Source: Sphaerosporella brunnea (lineage: Eukaryota; Ascomycota; Pezizomycetes; Pezizales; Pyronemataceae). From it: DNA of 27,576 bases. Location: positions 1 to 27,576 of the forward strand of contig VXIS01000471.1 of assembly GCA_008704415.1 (NCBI GenBank), given 5' to 3'. Shown here one piece after another: positions 1 through 10,071 of this stretch (within the stretch, counting starts at the first letter, position 1; the number at the start of each line of letters is the position of its first letter). The position numbers and the translations under genes were made by a program. Under the pieces are notes generated by a model. It had not been told where the DNA came from. It ran no database searches and saw only the letters and a list, made by a program, of their open reading frames with translations.

Positions 1-600
1 TTGGGCGCTGGGCGTGAGGGAAAATGTAACTGGGGAGGCCGACCTGCAGGCGAGACAGTCATTAGGTGGGTGTTTTGTCAACACCGGGAACCCGAAATTG
101 CGACCCACAATCAACAAACAATCAACACAAGCAGTGATCATCGAGGAACCTCATCCCGTCGCCCAGCGTCAGCAATGCGACAAGGCCCTTACTTACTGCA
201 AGCAGCGCTACCCAAGAGAGCACAAGGGCAGCAGAACGCAGCAACACTAAGGACCTTGTCCTGAGACCCGTCACCGTTAAAGGGAATAAGTAGGTAACTG
301 AGATTTCTGCCTCCATAAAAATCTGCTGAAAAGGAAGGCCTTTCCTGCAATTCCTCTTCTGGTCGCTGTTGGTCCATACTGCTGCTGTGCTCCCCGCCGC
401 CGCCCGCTGCCTACTTTCAGTTATTCCTTTTCTTCTGTGTTCTCTCGCTCTTTTTCCCACCAAGCATAAACAAACAAACACACATACTTTCTAGCCCCCC
501 CAGGACCGAAACATCATCTCCATCTTCTTTCTCTACTTAAGTGCACATCAATTTCTCTTTTGCTATCTTCTATTCCATTGGCTGCTACCACTCTCCCATC

Positions 601-631
<31 letters not shown>

Positions 632-894
632 AAACACCCAACCACATCAAATATACCACACATTCGTTTCTGTTGGATCTTCACCCAAAAAATAAAATAA
701 ACAGAAAGCCTCCGCGAAGCGCCACAGCGTATTCCTTCTTTTAACCGCTCGCTGGCTCGCTGCACGCTCCAAAGTCGCGCGTTGCCCATATCTAACGCGC
801 CAACCGTACAGCTCGCATCCGACGTGGCAGAGAGAAAGCGATCGTTATTCGATACGGAGTAGCGCCGGCGACTGCACGAAAAACGATTGGCACC
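1..894 (+). promoter_or_regulatory. Upstream region and probable long 5' leader of bud4
   Basis: I see no convincing gene here. The short open frames on both strands are low-complexity and begin at non-ATG codons or lack family motifs. From about 420 onward the plus strand is strongly pyrimidine-rich, as is common in filamentous fungal promoters and leaders. A C10 run followed by A21 lies at 604-634. The last ATG before the bud4 start is at 175-177, so 178-894 has no ATG at all, which suits a long scanned leader. The transcription start cannot be fixed from sequence. Confidence 0.5.
604..634 (+). repeat. C10-A21 homopolymer pair in the bud4 leader
   Basis: Ten consecutive C are followed by 21 consecutive A, about 260 nt before the bud4 start codon. 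If transcribed, the leader would carry an internal poly(A) stretch. Its length is likely to vary between strains and to be error-prone in sequencing. Confidence 0.9.
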
Positions 895-3800
895 ATGCCT
901 CCGGCGTCTAGTCTCGATGTGAGTGCCCATCGCATCCCCATACCATCCTACCTCTCCCTCCAATACACATTTGCATCAACATCGCCAACTTCGGCTGCTA
1001 ACGAGTGCAGATAACCCCGTTGCAGTTTCAGCAGGAAGATACCTCCGATCCCAACACAGAAGACCCGAGACTTCCAACATTGGGTGGACCGCTCTCCGAC
1101 ATTAGGCCTATGGAAGGTAGGAGGAATAGCGCTGCAAGCACTTCCAGCAGAGTAGGGATTTCTCTTCCCCACCACCTCCTGAACTCCACCTCGACTGACT
1201 TTGAGCTTTTCTTTGAACAGGCTGGCGGAGATAACGACGACTTCCCTTCTTCTTCTTCTTCTTCTCCGTCAGCAAATGGAAAGAACCCACCTCCCAGGAC
1301 GCTTTGGCAGGGTCGGGACGAGAAGAGTGCAAAGGATAACCCGCAGAGCGTTGCTCGTCGGTCCTCGCTGGAGAAATTAAAGCGAGCTTCACGGGTCCAA
1401 AATAACAGCAAGCTCTTCAACAAGCCCGATGCGAAGGCTGTCAGGCCAAGCAGCTATCATGGCGCGCAGCCCTCGTTGGCACTTGGTCCTCCATTGACCT
1501 TTCGCACTGCGCCAGCTCGCGGAAGCTTTGGCAGCACAACTGATCGTAGTAGTATCGGTAGCACTGTCACCGACCGTAGCAGTATAGGCAGCATCACCGA
1601 TCGATCCCGGATTCCGCTACCGACACCGAAGAGCGCGGAGCCAGTAAACAGGACGTCGACACCCCCGACCACCCTGGCCTCCATTCTAAGCAGCCCTACC
1701 CGCGCATCACCAACAAAATCGTCACTGCTGTCCTCCTACAAATCGAACTTGTACGACTCCGAAGATGCAGCTGATACCCGCACGCCGGCGCGTCGCCCGA
1801 AGTCTGTCACCTGGGACAAAGACGAACCGCACGTTCTAGAATATGAACTGGTTACACCAGACCCATCTGTCGTGGGGTCGCCTTCCGGCGAATACGATTC
1901 GGATGAGTACGACGATGAGGATGACTTAGAGAATACGCCCGTTATTGAACCAGACGGCTGGAGGATGCCCGAGTCCATAATTCCGCACGAGGACGACGAG
2001 TATCGATCGACGCCATCGCCTAACGGACGGCCGTTGCCACCAATACCTGCTCGCTGTGACAGCGCGAGTCCTTCTGGCGCCCGACCATTGCCCACACTAC
2101 CCCTGACTAAAGCGGAACTGCAAAATCAAGCAACTATGTCAATAGAAGAACGGATGAGACGCATGATGGAGGGCAACGATCCAACACGCCGACTTAGCTG
2201 GGACCCAAACAACCGGCGGAGGTCGCGACAAGGCCCCGAATTTCAAGAAGGACTTGGAATTGCGCTCAACAAGCCGAGCATGGAGTATTGCCTGGACGAT
2301 GAACACATGAAGAGGACAATATTCCCGGAAGACATGACTTCCGATCGCGATGAATCATCTCCCAATTCCAACCGAGAGCCTGATGGAGAAAGCATTGTCT
2401 CGAGTCAATACGAATCCGCTTCGGATTACGAACCACCTCGGATATCCCGCGAATCTATTCGCCGTCAGGTCGAAGAACGGAGAAACCAGCAAGCTCAGGA
2501 TAGTGAAACGGATTCTGAGCAACATGAGATGACTCGCGGTGCCTATTATTCGTCTGACTCTGGACTTGAAGACGGGATGTATGTCAGGCATGGGTCCAGC
2601 GACGATGGCGTCGATATGTATGCTAGGCCGGATATGCAAAAAGTCCCCCAACGACCTGCCTCCCGGTTCGCAACAAGAGCACCTGATCCAGATCAAGTAA
2701 CTGAGTCAGAAGCATCTGTTTACGACGACCAGGATGAAGAGTCGCATTACAGTGAAATGGCGGAGGACGAACAGCACACTCCACGCCTAGAATCCTCCCC
2801 CATTCCTGGTAGCCCTGCAAGCACAGCCACTGCTCATCCCGACGATGACTTGCGCAAGGATCTCGAGGAAATGCGACTGGATGATGGCGCTAAAGTTAGC
2901 CTTCCGGATTTCTCGTCCTTGGCGGATGGTGATCTAGGGCTTACCCAATACATGACTCCTGCCACTCCTGCAGCGCAGGAAGGTGCAGAAATTGACGCTC
3001 CATCGACCAGTTCTGCGAGGGAATTCCTCGCTCGCGACGGCACGGCACATGTTGATGAAATCTCGGACGAGGAGTCAGACACTGGCTCGGTCATCCGTCA
3101 CAAGATCGAATATTCCGATGAGGAAGACGATGGGGAGTACGAAGATGGATCCGATTTTGAGGATCATGGGGATCAAGAGGAGCAGGGCCAAGCTTCGAGG
3201 TCACCGTCTCCGGTTGCCGAGTCTGTGGCCACCATCCGTGCTCCGGGAGGCCAACTCAAAACAAGAGCCAGTGCGACACCTGCGGATATCGCGGCAATGG
3301 CGGCTGCGAGACGACATGTCAGCGGAGATCAGAGTAACCCCCCACCTCCAATGCCTCGCATGCCGAACGGATACAGAAGTGAAGGAGAGAGTGCCACGGG
3401 AGAGAGCAGTGATGGGGAGGACACTGAAGAGACTGTTGCTGGCCTGTCTGACACCGAAGGAGTCAATCGAAGGGTTTCGGGCACAAGGCGACGCAAAGTA
3501 TCTGCTACCCTTCCTGCGCTGGGAGAATTTGAGTTCGATTTGAAGCTTGACGATTTGAATGATGAATTCGACCGTGTTATAGAAAAACAAAAGGTTATTT
3601 CCCTTGTTGATCTGCCTTTGCACAAACATATACTGATGCAACATAATCACAGCGTGGATATTTAATGAGGCAGAACACGAAAGTCATCCATGCTTCAAAC
3701 CGAGACCCTGACGATGACAAGAATTCCACACCCGATCGTCCTGGCCATGTCCGTGGGCAGTCTTGGTCTGTCGAGCCGTGGCGGTCGAGTCACCGCCGGC

Positions 3801-5478
3801 GCAGTCATCGTGATTCCAGTCTTAGGAAACGCCTATCGAATGGTGCGGTACCTCCGTTGCCCGGAAAAGAGGGTGTCAGCAGTCGACTGCCGAGTGTCAG
3901 TGAGGCGGGCAGGTCTAGCAGTATGGGATCTGCTGATGGTGACAACGTCGAGAGAGGACGGCTCTTCGTCAAGGTTGTTGGTGTGAAGGACTTAGCACTC
4001 CCTGTTCCTCCAGGCCAGCCGACCTATTTCTGTTTGACGCTTGACAATGGATTGCATTGTGTCACTACGTCGTGGTTGGAGCTTGGCAAAAATGCACCCA
4101 TCGGGCAAGAGTTTGAGCTGTAAGTTCGCCCTCAATTATCCGTTCTTTGATCTCACCTGCTAATCCGGTCTCAGTGTCGTTCTGAATGATCTGGAGTTCC
4201 AGCTTACTCTTCAGGCCAAGCTTGAGCAACCGCCCCAGCCGCCTCCAAAAACGGCCACCAAACCCCCGGTTGTTAAACAGCCGAAAGTGAAGCAGTCCAC
4301 CTTCAGCAAAGTCTTCTCCACCCCAAGGAGGAGAAAGCAGCTTGAGCTCCAGCAGCAGCAGGCAGCTGAGCAGCAGCAATTGCAATTGCAACGCCAAATG
4401 ACACAGGAAGCAGCTCCTGTTACGGCATGGGATTTGTTACACGGATTGGTCGCGCGTGACGGATCGTTCGCCAGATCCTATGTGTGCCTCAAAGACTTCG
4501 AAAGTCGCGCATATGGACGACCCTTAACCACTGAAATTCATTGTTTCAATGAGTGGGCGGTGGACACAGCGAGCATCAAGGGCAAGAAGGGTATGCAAGG
4601 TGGCCTACAGCCAGCTCGCAAAGCTCCATATAAAATAGGCAAACTCGAAGTCCAGCTCTTCTTCGTGCCCAAACCCAAGGGTGCATCTGATGTGAGCTCA
4701 CCCACACTGACTGCCTTTAATAACTCGTCAATGCTGACAATGCACAGAAGGACCTACCCAAAAGCATGAACGCTGCCATCCGGGAGTTACGAGAGGCGGA
4801 GTCTTTGATGGACCGTGAGTGGGAAGGAAACCTCTCACAGCAGGGGGGAGATTGTCCAGTTCGTGTCTTCATCTATCTGCCGTAGCTTGCAATCATGCTG
4901 ACATATTGCAGTTTTGGCGTCGAAGGTATTTCAAACTGAAAGGCGTACGGTTGACCGCTTATCATGAGGCCACTCGCCAACCACGAGCGACAATCAACTT
5001 GAGCAAAGCCGTAAAGCTCATTGACGATCGGCGCACGCTTGTCGAGAACACAGTGGCAGGTCCTGGCAAGACGCGGAGAAAGTCTGGTTTCTCCGAAGAT
5101 GAGGAAGGGTACATGTTTGTCGAAGAAGGTTTCCGCATCAGATTCGCCAATGGGGAAGTAATCGACTTCTACGCCGATTCAGCCGAGGAGAAGCGTGCAT
5201 GGTTGAAGATATTGGGAGATACCATCGGCCACGTTCCAGACTCTCGTGGGTGGTGCCAGATGGTCCTGGCACGAGAGGCCAAAGCGAGGACAGAGAAGGA
5301 GAAGATGGACGCAGTAGCCGAAAAGCTTCGCACTGCCCAGCAGCAGATGAAACAGCAGCCACCCCGAGTTCACATTCAGCCCCCGCCCCCACGCAACAGT
5401 GGCTTGCCAGGTTCTACTTATCGGCCTATTCCTGCACCGAATCCGACTCGACGGCCTCAGTCTCAAGTGTACCGATGA
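895..5478 (+). CDS. bud4: Bud4-like anillin-related septation/bud-site protein with C-terminal PH domain
   Basis: Exons 895-918, 1011-3593, 3653-4119, 4175-4691, 4748-4858 and 4912-5478 join in frame to 1422 codons plus stop. All five introns (92, 59, 55, 56 and 53 nt) are GT-AG. The start ATG has the good context CACCATG and is the first ATG after a long ATG-free leader. The N-terminal 870 residues are acidic, Ser/Pro-rich and look disordered, with a TDRSSIGS repeat near residues 210-240. The splice at 3593/3653 restores the motif KRGYLMRQNTKVIHAS, which I recall from fungal Bud4 proteins. A beta-rich anillin-homology/C2-like part follows from about residue 970, then a Q-rich coil. A PH domain lies at about 1215-1340 (FWRRRYFKLKG, then FYADSAEEKRAWLKIL). 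Bud4 family proteins scaffold septins and the contractile ring at septation sites; the PH domain is expected to bind membrane. The length matches the family. The 3593 donor (GTTATT) and the 4858 donor (GTTCGT) are weak. Confidence 0.93.
1530..1608 (+). repeat. Short in-frame repeat in bud4 encoding TDRSSIGS units
   Basis: Three near copies of the peptide TDRSSIGS (TDRSSIGS, TDRSSIGS, TDRSRIP) are spaced by a few residues. The DNA copies have diverged at synonymous sites, so the peptide appears to be kept rather than newly duplicated. The segment is serine-rich and could be a phosphorylation target; that is inference. Confidence 0.75.
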
Positions 5479-5891
5479 ATGTCCGATGATCTGTTTTTCT
5501 TGAATATTTTGCTTTGTCACTGGTTGGCCGGTATCTGTTGTCCGTGTGCAATATCTTTTCTTCATTTCAGCCTTGTTTCATAGGGGTTTGTGGTCTGATT
5601 TTTCGCTTCATTGTATCATCATTGTCCGGTTCATTACGGCGCTACTCTGTGATTTGGATTATTTTTTTTCTTTTTTTTTTCTTTTTCTTTTTCCCCGGGT
5701 GCCATCACTAGCGAAAAGTTTCTATCACTCTGGCAAGTCATTGAAATTGACCTGTTCCTGCTAGTGTTGCACGATGAGCTCTTCTTGTTCTCACGAGCGC
5801 CTAACTCACTTATGTATTTTCGCACACATTCATAAACTCGCTTTGGGATCAGTAAGTACCTACATTCCTCTGGATAAAGTACTATCAGCTG

Positions 5892-6030
5892 CAGTGTCAA
5901 CACTGCCGAAGTTCCCTGAATCACACTAATTGTGTGTCCAGTGATTATATAATGAAGGCGATGGGCCAATGGACCCTTCATTGTATAAGACTTTAGTGTG
6001 ATGTAGGGAAATTCGGCAGTATTAACACTG
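5892..6030. mobile_element. 139 bp foldback element (MITE-like)
   Basis: The left arm 5892-5929 is the reverse complement of the right arm 5993-6030 at 33 of 38 positions; the differences are mostly transitions. The palindrome continues inward (TATAATGAAGG against its complement near 5946-5957 and 5976-5986), so almost the whole element can fold on itself. Both outer ends read CAGTRTYAAYACTG. The size, termini and lack of coding capacity fit a miniature inverted-repeat element mobilised by a DNA transposase. I could not find a clean target-site duplication, so the class is not established. Confidence 0.65.
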
Positions 6031-6355
6031 GGGGGGATACCAATTGGTGTGATAGTAGATCGTGGAGATAATGGATAGATAAACATACAACCGGTTGTCT
6101 GAAAGTACAACGATACGAAGCAGCGACAATCCTCGCACTCTCTCTCCATTACTTCCGTCCTACTTTTCTTTTTTCTCCCTGTATGTATCATCTTTCCTTC
6201 GGCTTCTCGATGTCGTAGCCTGGCTTGCATTTTTTGGTGGTGCACGGATCACACTGATTATCACTCCTTACCCAGTTTCTGTGTAGATCAGATTTTCCCT
6301 TATCTATCCATTATCTCCACGATCTACTATCACACCGACTGGTACTTTAGTACTG
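6017..6355. mobile_element. 339 bp element with perfect 37 bp subterminal inverted repeats
   Basis: Bases 6046-6082 and 6300-6336 are exact reverse complements (37 of 37). Outside them the match continues imperfectly (TACCARTY) to outer ends that again read CAGTAYTAA, at 6017 and 6355. The 217 bp between the inner arms hold no convincing gene. This looks like a non-autonomous DNA transposon or a deleted copy. Its left end coincides with the right end of the 139 bp foldback element, so the two share the terminal sequence at 6017-6030. The family is unassigned. Confidence 0.65.
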
Positions 6356-6613
6356 GGTATTTTTTGATGCCATGAACACCCCTGCCAATCAGAGTTGATA
6401 GTGGCATGTGGGAACGCATAGCGTAGACATAGTCACTCTAGAATTGTGCTTGTGGGTTGTGCTTGTATGTGCATGGCAGTGAGTCTCAGTCCTCTGCTCA
6501 CCTTGATCCTCTATTGCTAGAAGGGTTTTAAATCAGCCGCGGAAAGGAACTTGCACTTTTTCGGTCCTGAATTTCTATAAACTTACTATATTCCTAGTCT
6601 AAGCTATATACAA

Positions 6614-8508
6614 TCACCTCCCCTGCAACCTCCTAACCCTCTCCTCAGCGGCCCTGGCCCTCCGTTCCCTCTCCAGCCTGAGCCTAGCCTCAGGCGTCAA
6701 CCCGCGTTCTTCCTCCTCGCGCTTATTCAACGCAGTGACGACGCCGCCACCGCCCAAGGCCATTCCCTTCAAGCCGCCCCTCTTCTTCTTTCCCTTCGCC
6801 TCCTCCTCCAGTCTAATCCTCTCGACCTCTCTCTCTCTCCTCTCACGCTCGCCTCTGTCAGCCTCTTCCCTCTCGCGCCTCTCGCGCTCCTCCATCTCCG
6901 CACGTTTCAGCGGCCCTGGAACCCCCGCCGCGTCCCACGCCCACCGTTTCTCTCCCAGCTCTGAGCGGGCGACTCGGAAAGCATCCCTTGTTGCGCGATC
7001 CCCGGCGAGTAGGAACGCAGATTTCCCGTCCGCGTTAAGCACAGAGGGGTCGGCGGCGGCTTTTAGAAGCAGGGCGTTGACGACGGCGGGGGCGTTGAGT
7101 GCGGCAGCCAGGTGCAGCGGGGTGGGAGCATGATGATTTGCGGAGGGAGGAAAGAATTTAAAGTCGACAGGGAGGTTGTTTGAAGAGAGGTATGAGAGTA
7201 CAGCCGGAGCTTTAGACCGACGGATAAGGGCGGTAAGTTGGGAAGTATGTAACTGGGCCTCTTCTTCCTCTTTCGAGAGCTTCGGAGGGGCGGCGATGGC
7301 GGCGGGGGTTGATTTGGTGGTTGTGGTGGTTGCGGGGGTCGGGGTTGGAGTTTGGAGCGCTTGCAGTGCTGCTTGGTCCACGCGTGAGACTTTGAGACGG
7401 GTGAGCTCGACGAAGCAGCGCATGAGCTCGCTTTGGGTAGCTCTTCTGGTCGAGAATGGGAAACCGCGGATGCGAGGGTCATTGCTTTTCAGCGGGGAGT
7501 CCTCGTAACCAAACAGGGTTCTGCGGTTCTGTGCGCCGGTAGCACGAACGAACAGTAGAGAAGCGGTATCTAGAAGCTCCTTCCAGCTATTCAAGAGTTC
7601 TCTCACCTCTGAAATCAGGGTCGCCTCGTTGTGGCGTCGGATCTGAGCTCCAGCTGAGTGCGCCGCCCCCTTCGCATTATCGTTGGCACTTTGTGATCCT
7701 CCCTGTTTTCGCCGTGTAGTGTACCGATGGAAAGTTTTGTGCGCGAGCACGACGGCTTCGCGGTTTCCTTGCCCGACTTTGGGCGCGAGTGATACTATCA
7801 TTGCCGCAAAGTGGCCTCCGCCGATCATGCACATGAACATATGCGGACTTGTAGTTCCGCCTATCCCCGCCGTGAGCTGCCGCGCGCGCACATACTCCAA
7901 ATACCCCCCCTGCGCCTGCTCCTGCGGCGTAAACAGCGCACGGTAGACACCCAAGCTCACCTCGTCCGGCAGAAGCGGCGACGCGAACCAAACCAGCGGC
8001 GGCTTGCCAGCACCGCGTTTCCACCTCACCACTGCACCATCCTCCTCAATCGTCGCCATCTCCGTTTTTCTCACCAAGGTAGCCACCCCGTCCTTATCAT
8101 CTTCCGACTCATCGCTCTCGTCATCAGAGCCAGAGATACTCTCCTCGATCGCTTCCAACATCTTCTCGAACTCGGCCTCGTCTTTGACGGCCGGCCGACT
8201 CCGCAACTTTAGCTTGAGGTTGAAGCGATGCCAGTCGCTGCGGAAGTGTGCTCGCTGCTCCGGAACGCTGCTACTAGCGGAGCCGCAGAGGGCGCAGCCC
8301 AGGCTACCATCATCTGATACTAGTGTGGGTTCTTTGGGATCTGTTTCTGTGGTTGAGGCGACGTCGGTCTTGAGGGTGATCGAGGCAAGCAGTGGCGCGG
8401 GGAGGTCGTAGACTGTATAAGAAAGTTAGCATTTAGCTTTGTCGGCGCGGAAAGGCGGGTACCGTAGAGAGGACGTTTGAGAATATCTTCTGATGCTGGG
8501 GCCGCCAT
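6614..8508 (-). CDS. vms1: Vms1/ANKZF1-type peptidyl-tRNA hydrolase of ribosome-associated quality control
   Basis: Exon 1 is 8508-8463 and exon 2 is 8412-6614, with a 50 nt intron, giving 614 residues. The join restores LYVYDLP, as at the start of fungal Vms1. A C2H2 zinc finger is visible at C55, C58, H71 and H77. The VLRF1 release-factor-like domain spans about residues 150-310, with the GGSQSA loop; Q256 corresponds to the catalytic glutamine known in yeast Vms1. Degenerate ankyrin repeats lie at about 425-495 (PTPLHLAAALNAP). A highly charged coiled coil follows. The C-terminus (RRARAAEERVRRLQ) fits a VIM motif for Cdc48/p97 binding. In known relatives the protein releases nascent chains from tRNA on stalled 60S subunits and protects mitochondria from aberrant chains. 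The 5' end faces cbp3. Confidence 0.93.
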
Positions 8509-8781
8509 AGCTGTGGAGTGATTTGTGGAGTGAGCTTTCCAGGGCGGGAGAAGTAGCGGTGGGGAGAAGTAGTAGCGGCGGGGTGTTGTACGATCCCGTG
8601 ACTCACGCGTTCGATTACATCACTCATCGTGAGCAAACCCTTGCCCCATCACGAGCAAGACACATTGACGAGCATGTGAATATCCGTCCGCAGACGCAAT
8701 TGCCGAAGCGGAATTCTTTCACCCCGCCTCCTCCGCCGACATCGCCTCGCAACCTCTTCACTGTTACCCAACTTGCCCAAT
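8509..8781. promoter_or_regulatory. Divergent vms1/cbp3 promoter
   Basis: Only 273 bp separate the two start codons, so the core promoters and both leaders must lie here. The right part of the plus strand is rich in C and T, as fungal leaders often are. No specific factor site could be assigned with confidence. Confidence 0.6.
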
Positions 8782-9710
8782 ATGGCCTCAAGGACATTAG
8801 TGAACACCGCGTTGCGGCTGACACCACGGAAGGTCAGCAGCCAGCTTAAATTGCTGTATTTTCTAAAACACGCACAAATTGAAACTCTGACGTTCAGATG
8901 ACCGCCGTCGTTCCGTCGGTGGCCATACGTTTCTTCAACAATGCTACACCAGCTTCCGGTGTACAGCCTGCGGATCCCGCGCCAGTGGCACCTGCACCTC
9001 CTCCCTTGAAGCAGACGCTCTCGCTCGCGGACGCGATCGCGCTTCGATTTCGCGACTATCTCCCGAACGCGACTGAGACGTACGTAGCCTACGACGTGAC
9101 GCGGGAGCTGTATTTGGAGTGCGCGTGTCAAGCCGCCTACGTCGACGGCGAAGAGTTTTCCGAGTCGGCAAAGTTCTGGTACGACGTTTGCAACCGCGCG
9201 CCCACGTTCCAGAGCTGGTCCCAGGTCACCATCCTGCACATGTGGATGCTCATGGCCCGCATGCGCGCCCTCGATAAACCTCGCGTCAAGATCTGGCAGC
9301 AGCACTTCATCGACCACTTCTTTTACGACGCCGAGGATAAGATGGTCAAGCGTTATGACATCAAGAGGGCCAGCGAACGCTCCGGTTACATGAAGGATCT
9401 CTTCCACCAGTACCGCGGTATGACTGCTGCTTTCGATGAGGGCCTGGTCAAGGGTGATGCCATCCTCACTACCGCCCTTTGGAGAAACATTTTCGATGCT
9501 TCTGAAGATGTGGATATCGAGGCCATGGCTATCGTCACCAGTTATGTCAGACGTGCCTTGTCTAAGCTAGGCTCCGTCGATGACGACGTGATAATGAGGG
9601 GTTGTGTAAAGTTTGGGTTGCCATTGGAGGAGAGGAAAGTAGTGAAGCAGAAGAGTCATTATTTGGAAAAGATTTGTGGCCCTACTTCTGTAGCAGAAAC
9701 CGCATCTTGA
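8782..9710 (+). CDS. cbp3: Cbp3/UQCC1-type ubiquinol-cytochrome c chaperone, mitochondrial
   Basis: Exon 1 is 8782-8832 and exon 2 is 8898-9710. The 65 nt intron has a GTCAGC donor and a CTCTGACG branch-like sequence. Together they encode 287 residues. The first exon gives MASRTLVNTALRLTPRK, a basic, Ser/Thr-rich stretch without acidic residues, typical of a mitochondrial presequence. The mature part matches the ubiquinol-cytochrome c chaperone family, with LYLECACQAAYVDG, SWSQVTILHMWMLMARMRAL, WQQHFIDHFFYDAE and a terminal GLPLEE segment. In yeast, Cbp3 works with Cbp6 at the mitoribosome tunnel exit to promote cytochrome b synthesis and hand newly made cytochrome b to complex III assembly. 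Starting at the second exon's ATG (8898) would remove the presequence, so 8782 is preferred. Confidence 0.9.
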
Positions 9711-10071
9711 TAGATCTCGCGCAAGAAAGAAAACCCTTTAAACGTATGTACTATTAGGCGGAAGGAAATTGTATTTTACGCTGGCGGTATTTCTTCATGA
9801 ATTCATCTGAGTCCTCGAGGATTTCCATTTTCTGGCAGTAGACAACCTTGGATAAACACCTGTCCAGCGTGTATTAACAGATCATTTGGGAACGTTGCAC
9901 TATGATTGCCTTTGAAATTATGTGGACACAAACAAAAATATAGGCTCCCGTTCTTGGTCGCATGAATTTTCAAATGCCTTGCCTCCCCAAAAGGACCGAA
10001 TCTTTATTTTGAACGCCTAGAAAAAAAAGCCTTAACAATGGAAAGCCTCTAATGGGCCTACTAAGCGCTCA
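9711..10071. other. Convergent spacer between cbp3 and the ubiquitin hydrolase gene
   Basis: These 361 bases lie between two stop codons facing each other and presumably hold the two 3' UTRs. The sequence is AT-rich, with an A8 run near 10021. No gene, RNA or repeat is apparent. Confidence 0.6.

Larger units (their letters stand above)
5479..6613. other. Convergent spacer between the 3' ends of bud4 and vms1
   Basis: This 1.1 kb separates two genes whose 3' ends face each other, so it should contain both 3' UTRs. A long T/C tract lies at about 5660-5697. The middle (5892-6355) is occupied by two inverted-repeat elements described separately. A 203-codon minus-strand open frame crosses those elements but ends in lysine-rich low complexity and shows no motif. 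I see no RNA gene. Confidence 0.7.

Noticed and set aside
122..963. Minus-strand open frames of 119 and 149 codons over the bud4 leader
   Set aside because: They are the reverse of a pyrimidine-rich leader, have purine-driven low-complexity translations and no family motif.
5634..6245. 203-codon minus-strand open frame in the bud4/vms1 spacer
   Set aside because: It runs across both inverted-repeat elements, ends in a lysine run from the T/C tract and shows no domain.
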